Shown here one piece after another: positions 1-12,046 of a stretch of DNA of 64,000 nucleotides (the first letter of the stretch is position 1; the number at the start of each line of letters is the position of its first letter). This stretch comes from Acanthaster planci. Taxonomy: Eukaryota; Echinodermata; Asteroidea; Valvatida; Acanthasteridae. Under the pieces are notes generated by a model that was given only the letters and a program-made list of their open reading frames with translations, searched no databases and was not told where the DNA came from. The stretch covers positions 232,706-296,705 of the forward strand of contig NW_019091527.1 of assembly GCF_001949145.1 (NCBI RefSeq). The letters run 5' to 3'. The position numbers and the translations under genes were made by a program.

Positions 1-241
1 ACCTACAAAACAAATCATGATGATGGCGGCACGGAGGGAAGCGGCACGGTTAAAGGAGGTAGGGGGGGAAGAGAAGAGAGCAAGCAGGCAAAATGACCGC
101 CACACAGCTCCACGACTTGCCAGCAAATAATTACTCGTGTGCCGTTCAAACATTTACCCCATTCTTCGCACAGTTATAAACACAGGGCAGCCAGCCGGCT
201 GACCGAGTGGCAAAGCTTGGAAAGTCAGGAACAAAGTGATT

Positions 242-252
242 CCCCCCCCCCC
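242..252 (+). repeat. 11-base C run
   Basis: One of many poly-C runs of the plus strand. Confidence 0.9.
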
Positions 253-1590
253 TTTTATGGCCGGGCGGTCAGATATGTAGGAGTCTCATTTCCTGCAGGG
301 GCTTGTAATTTGCTCGGCTTTAGCTTCATAATGAGGGATTTCACTTCCTTGGGTCCATCCGTTTGAGTTAATTTCGGCCTTTTTTTTATAGAGGCCTGTG
401 GAAGTTTAATGACAAATTTCAGGCCGTAAACTACCTCATAAAATACTATCATAATCTGCTTCAACAAGCCTCAACAAATCTGCACACATACACGTAGAGG
501 GGGCAAAATATTAATCAAGCCCACAAAAGTAATCTCTTGAATACAACTGCCAACATCTGAAAATCAAACTGAAGGGAATAAAAACACCACTCAGATAGAC
601 TTGATCCTTAAAGTCAATCACCGGTCAAGCAGTCCGAGATCAGTATTTCAGAATTAAGCTCACTGTACTGCATTCAAATCCTGTGATTCGTACAGCATCC
701 AAAACAAACAATAGCATCTATTGGGGAAAGAATGTCGGCCATGTCGTATGTCTAGAGTGACTGAAATGAACCCTGATGTCCTACATCTCACCCTTTCCCC
801 TTATTTCATAATACATCTCCTGGCTCCCAACGCCCCTCCCCCACAACAAAAATCCTGAGATAATTACAGCGATCGTATAACCCCAGAATTTCATGCCTGC
901 ACTGTCCCGCTAAAAACCTGCGGAGTTATATTTCTACCCACTGAGGGAAAAAAAACATCCCAACAACTAAGGAAAGAGAATGAATGGATGGGAAATGTAT
1001 CTGATCGGGCCAGCCGAGCAATTTACAATTGTTTGACACCCGAGCTGACTGCTTAAGAATTCCGTCACTTACAAAGGCCCTTTTGGACCCTACCAACTGT
1101 GACAATGTTTAAATCTGTCTAAAAGCCACCACACAAGGCACGCAAGTCACTCAATCTCTTGACACTGTTATTTATTTCCCTGCTCACGCCCAGCTATGAC
1201 ATTCAAAAACACTACGCCTTCCTCTTCGTGCGTGAGAAAAAAAAGAAAAAGAAAACTACAAGATTTTTGAGGCTACAGAGCAGAGCAACAGCTTCAAAGT
1301 TACGGTTGCAGCGGTCAGGGGGGAAGCCAAAGCCTTGGCTGGACTTTCCCTCGCATAAGAATTCAGCGAACAAGGATAGGGTTACGTTTTTGCCAACACT
1401 GTTAGTACGTTCAATTAATTTTCTGCTTTCCTTGGCGTGCCGTTTGCCGGCCATTAGTGCTGGCCTGATACTCCCCAAATGCCCCGCGGCAGGGTCACTT
1501 ACGCACGTACCCTTGTATTGCCAGTTTTGTCTAAACCTTTGACACTTCTCTCTGTTTCAATCTCGTTCCCCCCCTTCCCCTTTTCCGGAT

Positions 1591-1611
1591 GCTGAAATTG
1601 CTGAAATTGCT
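1591..1611 (+). repeat. 9-bp tandem repeat (GCTGAAATT)
   Basis: Two exact copies and the first three bases of a third. Confidence 0.9.
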
Positions 1612-2580
1612 ACATGAAACTCTATCCTCCGAGTTTTCGGCCCGGTCATGCTACCATTTAAAAAATGCAGCAATTAGGTGGGAAGGGGGAGAGAGATGAT
1701 CGGCAATTCAATGGCCCGAGGGACTTTCCTCTTTTCGGTATTCTGAAGCAAGTAACTGCTAAATGACTTGCATGTATTGAATGGCCTAAAATAATTAACA
1801 ATCTCAGGAGTATCTCCGCTGAGATGAAAAGTAATAAGATTTCTCCATCTCTATATGGTTCGCATGCAATGGAAACATGATTCCCAAGTTGCATTTTGTG
1901 CGGGGTCATTCTAGATATTGACACAAGCTGGGAACTTTGTCAGTCAAATATGGCCTTGGGCAGATTATTAAACATAACCAAGTTCCAATTTCCTGTACCT
2001 CCCAGGCAGAAAATATTAACACAATTTATTTCCTACTCGAGTAATATTCTACTTTGAATCAGTCACAGGCAATAATTAAAAAAAAAAGGTTAAAAGCTCT
2101 TGACTTAAAACTTAATTACACTGGGACAAAAATTTCATAAAAAAGATAAAAGGGAACTTTTTTCTTGTTAAGTTTATTCAACTATTTTACTGCCATAGTG
2201 AAAGACGTTTATGACCTCTTCTTCATACTTTCATATCTAATAAACTGGTGAATTTCCACATTTGTGACTTGTGCACGTGTTTATAGGCGAGGCTTGAACT
2301 TCGGATTCGATCCTTTTGGCTGTACATGTACAAATGCAGTCATGGGCTGTACATGCACTGTCAGCTAGACATCCATAAACAGCGCCCTCATATGTCAGAA
2401 AATGGTAAGAACATTCAGTTGAAAATAGGTTACAATGCTTCTATATTGGCAATGCATTTCAAGGAGTCTGTGTCGCACTGTGTATATTTCCACTCAAATT
2501 CAAACTATGTGATGGGTTCTTCTGTTATGGGCAAAAAAATTGTGATCTTCAGATAGTTTTCTGGAAATGAGAAACTACAA

Positions 2581-2586
2581 ACTAAC
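2581..2586 (-). other. 5' splice site of the Musashi micro-exon
   Basis: GTTAGT on the minus strand directly after CATCGAG. GT-TAGT is a slightly weak but acceptable donor. It splits a glycine codon after its first base, matching the RG|FGFVTF junction of RNP1. Confidence 0.75.
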
Positions 2587-2635
2587 CTCGATGCCTATTG
2601 GTTTGCCTGTCCATCATGAGGGTCACATCCTCTAC
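2587..2635 (-). CDS. msi: Musashi-family RNA-binding protein, internal micro-exon of RRM2
   Basis: Read on the minus strand, the exon gives VEDVTLMMDRQTNRHR followed by one base (G) of a split codon, so it starts in phase 0 and ends in phase 1. Musashi and Rbp6 proteins have a very similar stretch in RRM2 (VEDAMLMFDKTTNRHRG in vertebrates); TNRHRG directly before FGFVTF is the family hallmark. The segment covers beta2 and the beta2-beta3 loop and ends at the Arg-Gly that opens RNP1. Musashi proteins bind UAG-containing RNAs and control translation in neural and stem cells. The acceptor (TTGCTTACAG after a T-rich tract) and donor (GTTAGT) are both good. Vertebrate Musashi genes, as I recall, split RRM2 at the same two places. 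Because 49 is not a multiple of three, skipping would shift the frame. The flanking exons were not found in the window. I cannot tell Musashi from its Rbp6/MSI2-like relative on 16 residues; DAZAP1 and hnRNP A/D proteins fit clearly worse. Confidence 0.82.
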
Positions 2636-2663
2636 CTGTAAGCAACAACGACAAGAAAACAAA
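2636..2663 (-). other. 3' splice site and polypyrimidine tract of the Musashi micro-exon
   Basis: On the minus strand this reads as a T-rich tract (TTTGTTTTCTTG...) ending in TTGCTTACAG immediately before the exon. It is a normal vertebrate/invertebrate-type acceptor and fixes the exon start at 2635. Confidence 0.75.
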
Positions 2664-3791
2664 TTTGTTAACAAAAGGAAAATATATCCGGTGTATACAT
2701 GTACACGCATGGAGCACACACGTTAATATGGGCACCAAAGTGTGAAATAGTCAAGATCACTCAATGGACCGACTCAATCTAGCTAGTCCTTGCCTAGCAA
2801 CTGCCTTGTGAACCCTCAATCAAGCTTTCTCCACATCGTGACAGAAACAAAGACAAACTGTTCTATTTTTGCGGGCATCAAAAATGCACAGGGAGAAAAA
2901 AATTGTCACAAGATTTTATTTCATGTGGATCATGTCATGCTAAGAGTTTGATTTGCAGGAGACATCTATGCAAGTCCAGGCAAGTCACTTGGGTAACTCA
3001 CTAAGTCACATACGTGTCAGATACTCAACAACTTGGAGCAATGTTCAACTGTTCTCACATCCTCAAAGTCTTCAGTTGCAGAAATTTAAAGCTAATTTTA
3101 TTCCAGAACCTCTTTTGATAAAATTCTTACTCAAAATAAGGAAAAAGGGATATTGATTCTTTAGATTTGCTACTCTCGACTCTTGACTAAAAAATTCAAA
3201 AAACGTACAAGTGCCCACGCTTCAAACAGCTGAAATTTATTCATTTCTGCTTGTCATGTTGAGGGGCAAAGTCCACCGTGACAAACATCCTCTCGGGAGG
3301 GGGAAAAAATGATATTTTGAAGCCTCCTGTATTACTTTCGCACTCGTTACGAGTCGGCCAATGTCACGTTGGCAAGCGAAGCCCAAAAAAAATACATAAT
3401 CCCAGGATCGGATTTCAATAGGTCATCAGATTTGCTCGGCAGGCACGTCTCCCATTACACTTTATGATTACCAACATGAGTGGAGATGTCACAAAGGGCT
3501 GAAATTGTAATTTCAAGTGCATTTCTCCCCCTTGAGAGAAGGACCCAAGACTACGAGAAGAAAAAACGAAGTACAAAACGAACCAAAGTCATCTTAACAA
3601 CCAAGGGTGGTCTCTCTCAGATGCTTCCATGACCATACAGAATATGTCACCTTCCTTCACCACAACCCTTTGCCATGTGAATCAACCCCCCCCCTCCACA
3701 TACACCAATGCATCATCGTCAGAATCTTATCAGGAGGTCATGCTCAATCGGTCCATGTTAAAAATTACTGACGATGGTTTCCCAACACTAC

Positions 3792-3890
3792 AGGACAGGA
3801 AGACAGAGAAGAAAAAGACAGAGAAGGGGAAAAGAGAGAAAGCGAGAGCGGAAAAAAAGAAAAGAAAAAAGAAAAAGATGGGGGGAAAAA
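3792..3890 (+). repeat. 99-base polypurine tract
   Basis: Almost pure A/G on the plus strand, broken only by C at 3796, 3804, 3819, 3843, 3849 and T at 3879. Such tracts can form triplex (H-DNA) structures; on the transcribed-gene (minus) strand it is a long pyrimidine tract. Confidence 0.8.
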
Positions 3891-4736
3891 TCTCAGAATA
3901 TTCTCCCCGAGGGAATAGTTTGCATCTTGCGGGTCATTTGCTGCTCCATTAGCAGCGTGGGATTGAGCAATTCATCACGCGCTGCACAGCGCTGAGACAA
4001 AGCTGCAATTCTACGTGCATCCACGAGATGGATAACAAGTTGGACGAGGAAGACACAACCTGGAGTAGCAATGCGACGGTCACAAGGTCCAAGACTTTGT
4101 TCTTCCGTACTGGCTTAATCTTACTTTGTTTATCTCTCACTTGAATAGATCATTTTCAGAAGAACAATGTTGGGCAAGGGTTTGAGTTTTTTATAATTAC
4201 TAAGACACTACAATCAAACAGCAAACCTGGACATTCTGCAAGCAGGTACTTTGCCAGCTCTATGGAAAAAGCAAGAACATTTCCTACGAATCTTCAACAC
4301 ACTTAGATTTTAACAAATCTTAAGCAGAAATGTCTTCCTAGAGCAGTTCTTTACATCCCCACTGAATCCTCTGTACAATATTTCCACTATAATACCAATA
4401 CTGCATGGGAAACTATGAACAGGATGGCGGGAGCTTGGTCCTTTGTCCAGCTGAGAGAACAAGCCAGCCCTTAAGCATGAGTTAGCACTCTCGCGTTTGA
4501 CTTCTTTTGACAAAACACAGGCAGTAACTTACCTGTGAGTTCTAGTTCATTTGTTGATGTACTGCCTTCCTTCCCTTCCTTCCAATATTCAATTTTGAAG
4601 ACTGTCAACTCATGAGTCCTCACAATTATGAATAAGGCAGGGTGGGGCAACTCATTAAAGTCTGAATGCCCGAGATTGCTTTGACACTTCATCCCCTTTT
4701 GTCACCCCGGACCCAACTTCTTCCCATCTCTGCTTC

Positions 4737-5205
4737 AATAAGGGCGAGGCAGGGCAAGGCTGGACCCAGAGACCGGTACTACCTCATCCATCCACCTCTA
4801 GCCATGCCCATCTCTGCTTTAACCACTCGGTGCCGGGGTTCCCGGTACTGGGTACCTTGGGTTTGTACGCAGAGCCAGGTTGCCCGAAATCCAACAAAGG
4901 AGCTGGGCCTTGTAACAGGGCCTTGTACTCGGGAATTGAAAGTCACCTTGGAACTCGTCCTGCATATGCAAACTCCACCCGGCAGGTAGGGCTTAATAAG
5001 GGCAGGGCAGGGCAGAGAGAGGCCCCAGAGGCCAGTACTACCTCATCCATCCACCTCTTGCCGTGCCCATCTCTTTCCTGTAACCCGCTAACTTTAACAC
5101 CTTCCCACAATGCTCCCACTAACCCCGACACCCCCACCCCACCCAGTTTTCAGACAGGGCAAGGCAGGATACGAGGACCAAGCCAGCATCTCATTCATCT
5201 TCCTC
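4737..5205. repeat. Three diverged copies of a local ~90-bp repeat
   Basis: Copy A (4737-4825) and copy B (4995-5086) share AATAAGGGC, GGCAGGGCA, an exact 20-base TACTACCTCATCCATCCACC and a GCCCATCTCT...TAACC tail, roughly 80% identical by eye. A third, more decayed copy lies at about 5150-5205 (CAGGGCAAGGCAGGA...CTCATTCATCTTCC). CCCATCTCTGCTT just before copy A (4723-4735) looks like the tail of a further, lost unit. The spacing (258 bp, then ~156 bp) is irregular, so this is an old local duplication rather than a satellite. Confidence 0.7.
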
Positions 5206-5440
5206 AACTCAAATCCAAGCGTCGTCTGTTACACTCCGGGCATCTGCCCCTCCTCCCAACCGTTCACACCATCCCATATTACACTCATTGATCACCAGGA
5301 CCCCATCTCCATGGCATCCCAATCGCTTCTTCCCTCGATTGCTGTTTACTCGCCATCCCCTCTGTAATATGAAAACAAGCACATCAATATCCGAGCAGCT
5401 GACAAGACATACTAAGACCAGAGTGACGTTCAAACAAGGA

Positions 5441-5462
5441 AGGGAGGGAGGGAGGGGGGGGG
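5441..5462 (+). other. G-quadruplex-type GGGA repeat
   Basis: GGGA units ending in a 9-base G run. Confidence 0.75.
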
Positions 5463-6582
5463 AAATTTCATCAAGGAAATATCATACATCAATTTAAAAA
5501 GGTGAAAGGGGGAAACAGAGAGACCTCCAGCATGAAGCGGGCTTGATGGATCTCAGCTAGTCCAGGATCGACCGGCCAGTATTTGACTTCTTAAATTATT
5601 AATAAATCCAGGGACTTGGACAAACACAGCAAATCAGAACACGCTTCACTTCTGGCAACTGAGTGCATGGTTTCATTAATAAATACAACCTCATCCCCAA
5701 TAAAGGAGGAAAAAACTGGTTGCCTAGATACTACCACCGTTCTACTCCCAATTCTCATGCCCCGATAATACCAGTAGTAACAGATCAATAACCCTGACGA
5801 GAAAGACGGAGCAAAAGAGAGAGACAGAGAGAGAGAGACCGCAACTGGGTCTGTTAAAAGTAATTTGCAGGCGGGAAGAAATTCCATCGACCTTTTTCCT
5901 CATTCCCCTATCCTATTTTCCATGTATGTGTGCGTTAAGACCCCGTATTTAACACGATCACCGGCTCGCTTAAAGTGGCCGACGCGGCCCTGGCTAACCC
6001 GCTGAATAATTCAATTTGGACCAATCAGAGACGCTATTTGAAAACGTTGTCTGCTGCCGTTGGGGTACGACCACAATTAGGCTGTAAGCATGCTAATTCC
6101 TTGCCTACATGGATGCACTTAAGAGGATAAATTCACCGCTCAGTTGCCGGGCCTGCATTTTATTACGGGTGCTGACGCTTTTGAAATCTGCCGTGCTGTA
6201 TTCATGTATTTCTCCAACCTCCCCCCCTTGCCCCTTTTCCCTATTTTTTCCCCCCACTAATTCTTGAAAGCTCAAGAGAGTTTAGCTTCAGATTTCGAAA
6301 TGGGGTTAGTGTGATTATTCCAAGCTTGGTGACAGTTATCATGGAATAGTTGACAAACCTCAGAGGGACTTACTAACACTTACTGGTAATTTATAAGCAG
6401 ACAATTGAAACATTTTAACGCAGCAAAGTACCAGATGAATTTTGTACAAATGGTCTTCATTACATGAAAAAAGATACATGTATCTCTTTCTAGGTGGCTG
6501 GGAGTCCCCTTTGTGAATGAGCTAAATGGGGGAAATCAGAGATGCTACATGTATTCTTCTAATTAAAAAACTGTAACAGCGG

Positions 6583-6910
6583 CCACCTCCAATATTTTCA
6601 GCCCAGTACTGTCCAATCAGACAGGGAAAATGAGGAGCCGTCCCTGTCACTACAAAAAGGAAAAGAGAGTCACCTCCACTACAGAGACACCACAAAGCTT
6701 GTCCAATTAGGGGAGAAGCAGCTATGGAGCCATCTCTGTTATTTACTGGCCCAGCCTGCCACTTCATCACAGACAGACAATTAAGAGAGCTTGTCCTTAA
6801 TTTAAGGACATGGCCTGTCACCCCATTCAACTGTCAAGCATTCTTGGCATTTTGGTCTCAAGACACAATGCTGTTTCCTTATTCATGTGCAGCCACTGTC
6901 CAATTTATTT
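6583..6910. repeat. Degenerate tandem array, ~90-105 bp period, TGTCCAAT landmark
   Basis: TGTCCAAT occurs exactly at 6610, 6700 and 6897, with a variant TGTCCTTA at 6792, giving steps of 90, 92 and 105 bp. The first two units also share CACCTCCA (6584, 6671) and GGAGCC.TC.CTGT (6634, 6726). The later units are much more decayed. Confidence 0.55.
6792..6810. repeat. 19-bp inverted repeat
   Basis: TGTCCTTAA-T-TTAAGGACA, 9-bp arms around one base. It coincides with the third unit of the TGTCCAAT array. Confidence 0.95.
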
Positions 6911-9900
6911 TTAGTAGCTCTTGGTAAGCAGCAATCAATCACTTAAACTAGTGTGACTGTAGGTCTTAAAGGGGCATGTCACATACGGTAGCCAAAACAC
7001 TGCACTAATAATCAGAGATCCCAAATAGAAAAAAGACTGCCCACAGTATTATCCCAAATGGTGCAGTTGTGAATAATACTACGTTCATCCGAACTTCTGA
7101 GGAATTTCAGCCAGAGAACTCTGTGAAAAAGAGAATTCAGTGAGGGAACTTCTTTGCAAAGCAACAACGCCCACTGAGGCCATAATTTTTCACTGGCTTG
7201 TGCCAATATGGCCCAGAGTACCATGGCCTCAATGTCCATGTTCAAACCAAGAGTGCCCTGGGGATTATAATGCTCAGTGGCAGTGACAAACCAATGACAG
7301 TCCTGTCTCCTCACTGGTGACCAGTGGTAAGAGAGCATGACCACGGCAAGGAATCCAATCTCCGATTATCTCGTATCCCCAAACTTTCAGTCTGGATTTG
7401 TGCAAAGCACTGGCAATGCACTGCCTTTGAGATAAAAACAAAAATCTCCAGAGCAAGTAGGATATTCTGGCTTAAGAGAGCAACTCCTTTAACATCTCTG
7501 CCTTACACAACCCTTAAAAACAGATAGTAATTACCAGCACACTTCCCCCAAGCTCTGAAGCATTAACACGCCCTCTGGGTAAATGTCAGGATGGAGNCAA
7601 ATAATCCCGTAATCAATTAAACCCTTATTAAGCTATAACGAGACAGGGAGAGAAAAAAAATAAACTAAGGGAAATGAGCACAATTCAAATGTCAAAAAAT
7701 CAAATAGAAGCAACTTGATTTCACAATTCATGATTCCAGCATACTCTGTACCAGTCTATTTTTAGGCATAAACTGTAACAGTGTTGTTAGCCTGGTCTCC
7801 AAACACTATAAACACGCTGATGTTCGGAGAAAGTGAGTGATGTCGTGTGTGGGCCCATTCAAAAAGTGGCACTTCTTGGGCGCAATTTACTCACACTCGG
7901 TGCCATTCTTCAAGACTCCTTGTGCTTCAAATTCAGTCTTCATTCTCTCTAAACCCACCACAGGATCAAGCGTACTTTGCATTCTCTCAAACTCTCACCG
8001 TCTCATGCTGAGAAGATGCATCTGCCCCTCAGGCCTTCCGAGTGTAACTGTTTGAATCCGTTTAATTGGAAACTTTTGATATTTTGAGGAGGTGTGTGTC
8101 TCTCCTCCTCGCTCAGTTGACGTGCCGTATGTTTGCTGATAGATGGATTCTGACTGCGAGCGTACGTTTATGTGCTTACACATGACAACTGCACATTCGG
8201 CCAATGCAACATGACTAGCCAGTGCTCAGGGCAACATCTTGCAAATTTTTGTCCCAGTAAAGTGAATGTCACTGCGCCCATAACATGACTCTATCATCAA
8301 TCACGAAAAAGACTGTGGTCTTTCCAGAACATCTGACTTACAGTATTTTGACCAGGGTGTCAAATTTTATAAATTGCAAATTGAAAACTGCTAATGAGCT
8401 GCTTTCGTTATCTTTCTTTAATCCTTTTTTTTTTCAGAAGTGTGACTGGATTGCTGAGTCAACGTCTGTTGAAACTAACTCCCACAAGTTTGGAAAGAAT
8501 ACTCAATAGCAAATTCCACCAAGCTGGCTGCCAGTCAAGTCATGAAATTCTTTCTCATTCAATACTACAACCTTCAAATGTCTATTTCCCACTTCCAGCT
8601 CTAGGTTTGGAAGGAGGGTGAAATGACCAGAAATTCCCTTCTTTCCTTTTTTTTTTACGATACTTTGTCCTCTTTTAACACAACACATAAAAACATCTAA
8701 ATTTTTATTGCACTTACTTGTGAATCATTTTATGGAGCAAGACGGAGAATTTGGCCAAGTCAATTAACCGAATAAATAGAACTAAGCAGGTTAAATGTCA
8801 TTTTTCAACTAGAAATATGCTTTGGGCAGGCCAAATGTCCGTGCATATCAGGTTTGTAAGCTATATATAGGAAGCTCAATGGAGTTGAGCCATGGAATTT
8901 ATACTGCTGAACAGTAGAATAAAGGATTTTCAGCAAAATACTCAGGTGCATTTGCACTGGACTGGCTTTTTAAATTCTTATTTGTGAAATAAAATTTGGC
9001 TTATAAACTCAGCATGAACTTTTTCTTTTCCAAAAAATACACATTCATGTACATGTACAAACCACAGCACTAGCCAGGGACAAATTTTGTCAAATGGTCA
9101 AATTAGAGTCCCAACCCAAATGACACAAGGTGCTAAGTTATTGCTTCTGACCAGTTCCAAGCAGGTTTCTGCTTGGCATCAGCAAGGAAATCTGGTAAGC
9201 AGTGTGATACTCAGCCCTGGTCCCACAAGCCCATGACACCAGACCAATACCAGATAACCACGGGGTACTAGACAAAATCCAACCAACGCATCGGCCACTA
9301 GTAAGACATGTGCCGACACCAGATACCAGACCCCCTTTTTTCCCTGACCCCCTCTGGGGAGAGATCAGGATTGTACCAGCATTGTGATACCTTAATATCT
9401 CTTGGGAGGTTGAGTGTGCCACCCTGCAAATGTAACAAAGACTTTGCCATGCAGCCCTGGTACAGAGGCTGCCCGAGCAAGCTTTGACTCTAATACCTTG
9501 CAAAAATAAAAACAGACCGCTTACCGATATGAAACGTCCCTCCCATATACATCACATTGTCTTTTATTACTTGGTAATACACAGAACTCACGCTATGATT
9601 TAAACAGATGTCATATTGTGCCAGCTCATATGTAACAGCTGCACTCTTCTTGGGAATTTGTTCCAGTATTTCAACACCACATTTCAATTCACGGGCATCA
9701 CCAGGGCACATGAATTAGACATCGTTCAGGGCAAAGAGTGAGACAAAGTGCAGATTTTTCAGGCCTAGAGTTCTCTTCGGCATTGCTTTGGCCTGACTTT
9801 TAAAGTCCAGGAGTTCATCTAATGGTTTCCCAGATGTTTTTGTCTTTCGGTTTGATGTCACAGCTCATCCCGCAGATGTGATGACCCATTGAGAAAGCAC

Positions 9901-10439
9901 TAACAGGAAACGAAATCACGAGTGTACATAAAGTTGTGAAAGGGAAAGATTGCGGTTCCCCTGACCAAAAGATCAACCGAAATAGCATTCTGGAAAAATA
10001 CATAATTTTTCCTTGTCAAGTGCATCACAAACTATGCAGACTTCAGTACACTCTACAGCTTAACCAAAGTTCTTGTGATAACATGAAAGCCTGGTTTGAT
10101 CTGGAAAAGATCGACTATTAGACAAATTTTCATTTGACTTAAAATGAAAAAGATTTTAAAAACTCACATAATAACCCTCTCTTGCACACCTAGATATAAC
10201 CAATCTTCTCATGCCGTTGTCAAATTCCTTGACATGAAGTGACGTCTGTCCCAGCCATCAATACGGCCAATAGAAAATGCTAATTCCTCTTTCTGCTTCC
10301 AAGAGTCCTGAGCACCATTGGGGGGTAGCCAACCATGACGTTATAAGGCCGAGATGTGGTCACAGCCCCCGACCAGCATCCTACCGGCATTCTTGCCGGC
10401 AATATGAAACCCAAGACCGCTGGTCAACCGCTATAGTGA

Positions 10440-10905
10440 TTGTTGACACAGGCTCAGGTGTCGGTACGTTTCTCTCAAGATGCCTGGTGCGGGGGGGGCA
10501 CACAGAGAAGGTTTTTGGTTTTCATTTTTGAAATTGGCTGAAGGTTTTGCTTGGTTGTTGCTAGGGCTTGTTGGCTTTGGGACTGAACAAATGGTGATTT
10601 TTTCCCCAGGGATGTACTGGACTAGGATGAGCTAAAAAAAAAAAAAAGGAAAAGGAAAAAAGGCGGGCTGGCGTAGTATTAGGTTGCAGAGTAAACATAA
10701 AATTGGGTTACGTTGGGGAAATATTGGGGTGGGGTGGGGTCAGGAAAGGGGTTCTACCGACATTGATTTGAAAACGAGCTAAAGTAATGTAAGGGGGTAA
10801 TGCTGGGCTTACACATGAGATAGGATGGTGGGTTATTGAGGGAAATCATTGGATGAGATTAGACACAGTAAATAGAGAATGAGGTGTTTTGATTGAATCT
10901 ACCTC
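10440..10905. other. Block of reversed strand composition
   Basis: In 10801-10860 I count G 21, C 5, T 18, A 16, whereas most of the window has C over G and A over T on the plus strand (36001-36060: A 21, T 13, C 17, G 9). No inverted repeats or coding frame mark its edges. It could be an insertion or an inverted segment. Confidence 0.4.
10715..10739 (+). other. G-quadruplex motif
   Basis: Four GGGG runs with loops of 7, 1 and 1 bases, inside the block of reversed strand composition (10440-10905). Confidence 0.75.
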
Positions 10906-11615
10906 CAGAAGGGCACAGATGGCTTAGGAAAAACTTCAAAAAAATGTTGAATTTATTCGGTGTGGAGCCTGTGGCAAAATAACAACAGAAGTTAAACCAA
11001 AGAATAACGTTCTTAAATATTTTAACTTAATCAATACTACAGGGTTTCTTGTCCATTTACGAGCCACATCAATACACATGCTTTTGCCGAGAAACAAATT
11101 GAAGACAGGAGAAGGCACTCTTCCCCCTTTGTCCATCAGCTGACGGCAGACAGGCAGTGCTCCATTGAGTTTTGTTTCCCCGTTTTTATAGAAAGCCGGC
11201 CATTCTCTGCTCCTATCCTAAAGTACAAACCCCGCTGTCTTCATTGTGAGAAGTCCTTGACGACGATTATTGAACTCCACAGCGTAGAATTTGCTTTCGG
11301 CGAGAGGGGGAAAAATGTCTCATTTTCTCCAGAACCTTTTACAATGTACAGCCTCCAAGCAAAAATGACAGTGTGGGCAATGATTTCCTCATCACAGAAA
11401 TATACTCTCCCCAGCCTGCCTTTGCTTCATCTTTTCTCAAGATGTCCCAACCTCGTGCTCCCAACACTCGACTGCAGTTCCCACAAAAGATTCATAATGA
11501 AAACCCCTTGTGACTCCTGCAGCCTCACGCATCAATTTATTTGGCATTTTGTGCGACAGCATTTAATTTTGTTTGTCATCAGATCAGCCTGTCAATGCAC
11601 GTGGGGGGTGGTTCA

Positions 11616-11671
11616 TTTTTTTTTTCTTTTCTTTTTTTCTTCTTTTTTCTTCTCTTATTCTCCCCCCCCCC
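11616..11671 (+). repeat. 56-base polypyrimidine tract ending in poly-C
   Basis: Only T and C except one A at 11657; it ends with a C run before CATGTCTGG. Confidence 0.85.
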
Positions 11672-12046
11672 ATGTCTGGAGACCCCTCTTCAACATGAGT
11701 AGGTTCAATCATTACGTACGAGTGTCGGGCCATCTGTTTGTGAATTAATGCTCTCCACGGCCTGTCAGAGGCCAGATGATTATTTTCAAAACTGCGGTAA
11801 ACAAGACGGAGGCGCAGTTGTTGACCTGCGCAGGTGAGGGCCCGGGTGTGCTGGTAATGACTGGGTTGTCACCCATGGTAGACATCAGAGGTCAATCACA
11901 CATGGCATCCGAGTGCAAAATTTGCAGAGCACGAGCAGCTCAAACAGGGCAACAGCCAAAATTTCAAATGCCGTAATTCTAGCCCAAATTCAACTCGACC
12001 CAAAAGCTTGCTTTCCACTTGATGCATGTGTTAGATATAGCACAGA

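Larger units (their letters stand above)
1..2586 (-). other. Musashi-family intron, downstream of the micro-exon (partial)
   Basis: No segment on either strand resembles the expected next Musashi exon (FGFVTF... through the HFHEINNKM-like region), so that exon lies beyond the left edge. Contents are low-complexity: an 11-base C run at 242-252, an A/G-rich stretch at 1238-1257 and a short tandem repeat at 1591-1611. Otherwise I see nothing specific. Confidence 0.65.
2664..10430 (-). other. Musashi-family intron, first block upstream of the micro-exon
   Basis: No exon recognised. It contains a polypurine tract (3792-3890), two sets of diverged local repeats (4737-5205 and 6583-6910), a G-run cluster (5441-5462), a 19-bp inverted repeat (6792-6810) and a GA-rich patch near 5815-5840. 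A single ambiguous base (N) lies at 7597. The stretch 7000-10380 shows only short A/T-rich and C-rich DNA with no structure I can name. Confidence 0.55.

Noticed and set aside
2303-2320. GGATTCGATCC, tRNA-like
   Set aside because: Does not fit the B-box properly and there is no A-box or acceptor stem.
9490-9711. Possible minus-strand exon ending in a good donor (TCG|GTAAGC)
   Set aside because: No acceptor in a sensible position and the peptide (MYMGGTFHIG...) does not resemble any part of Musashi.
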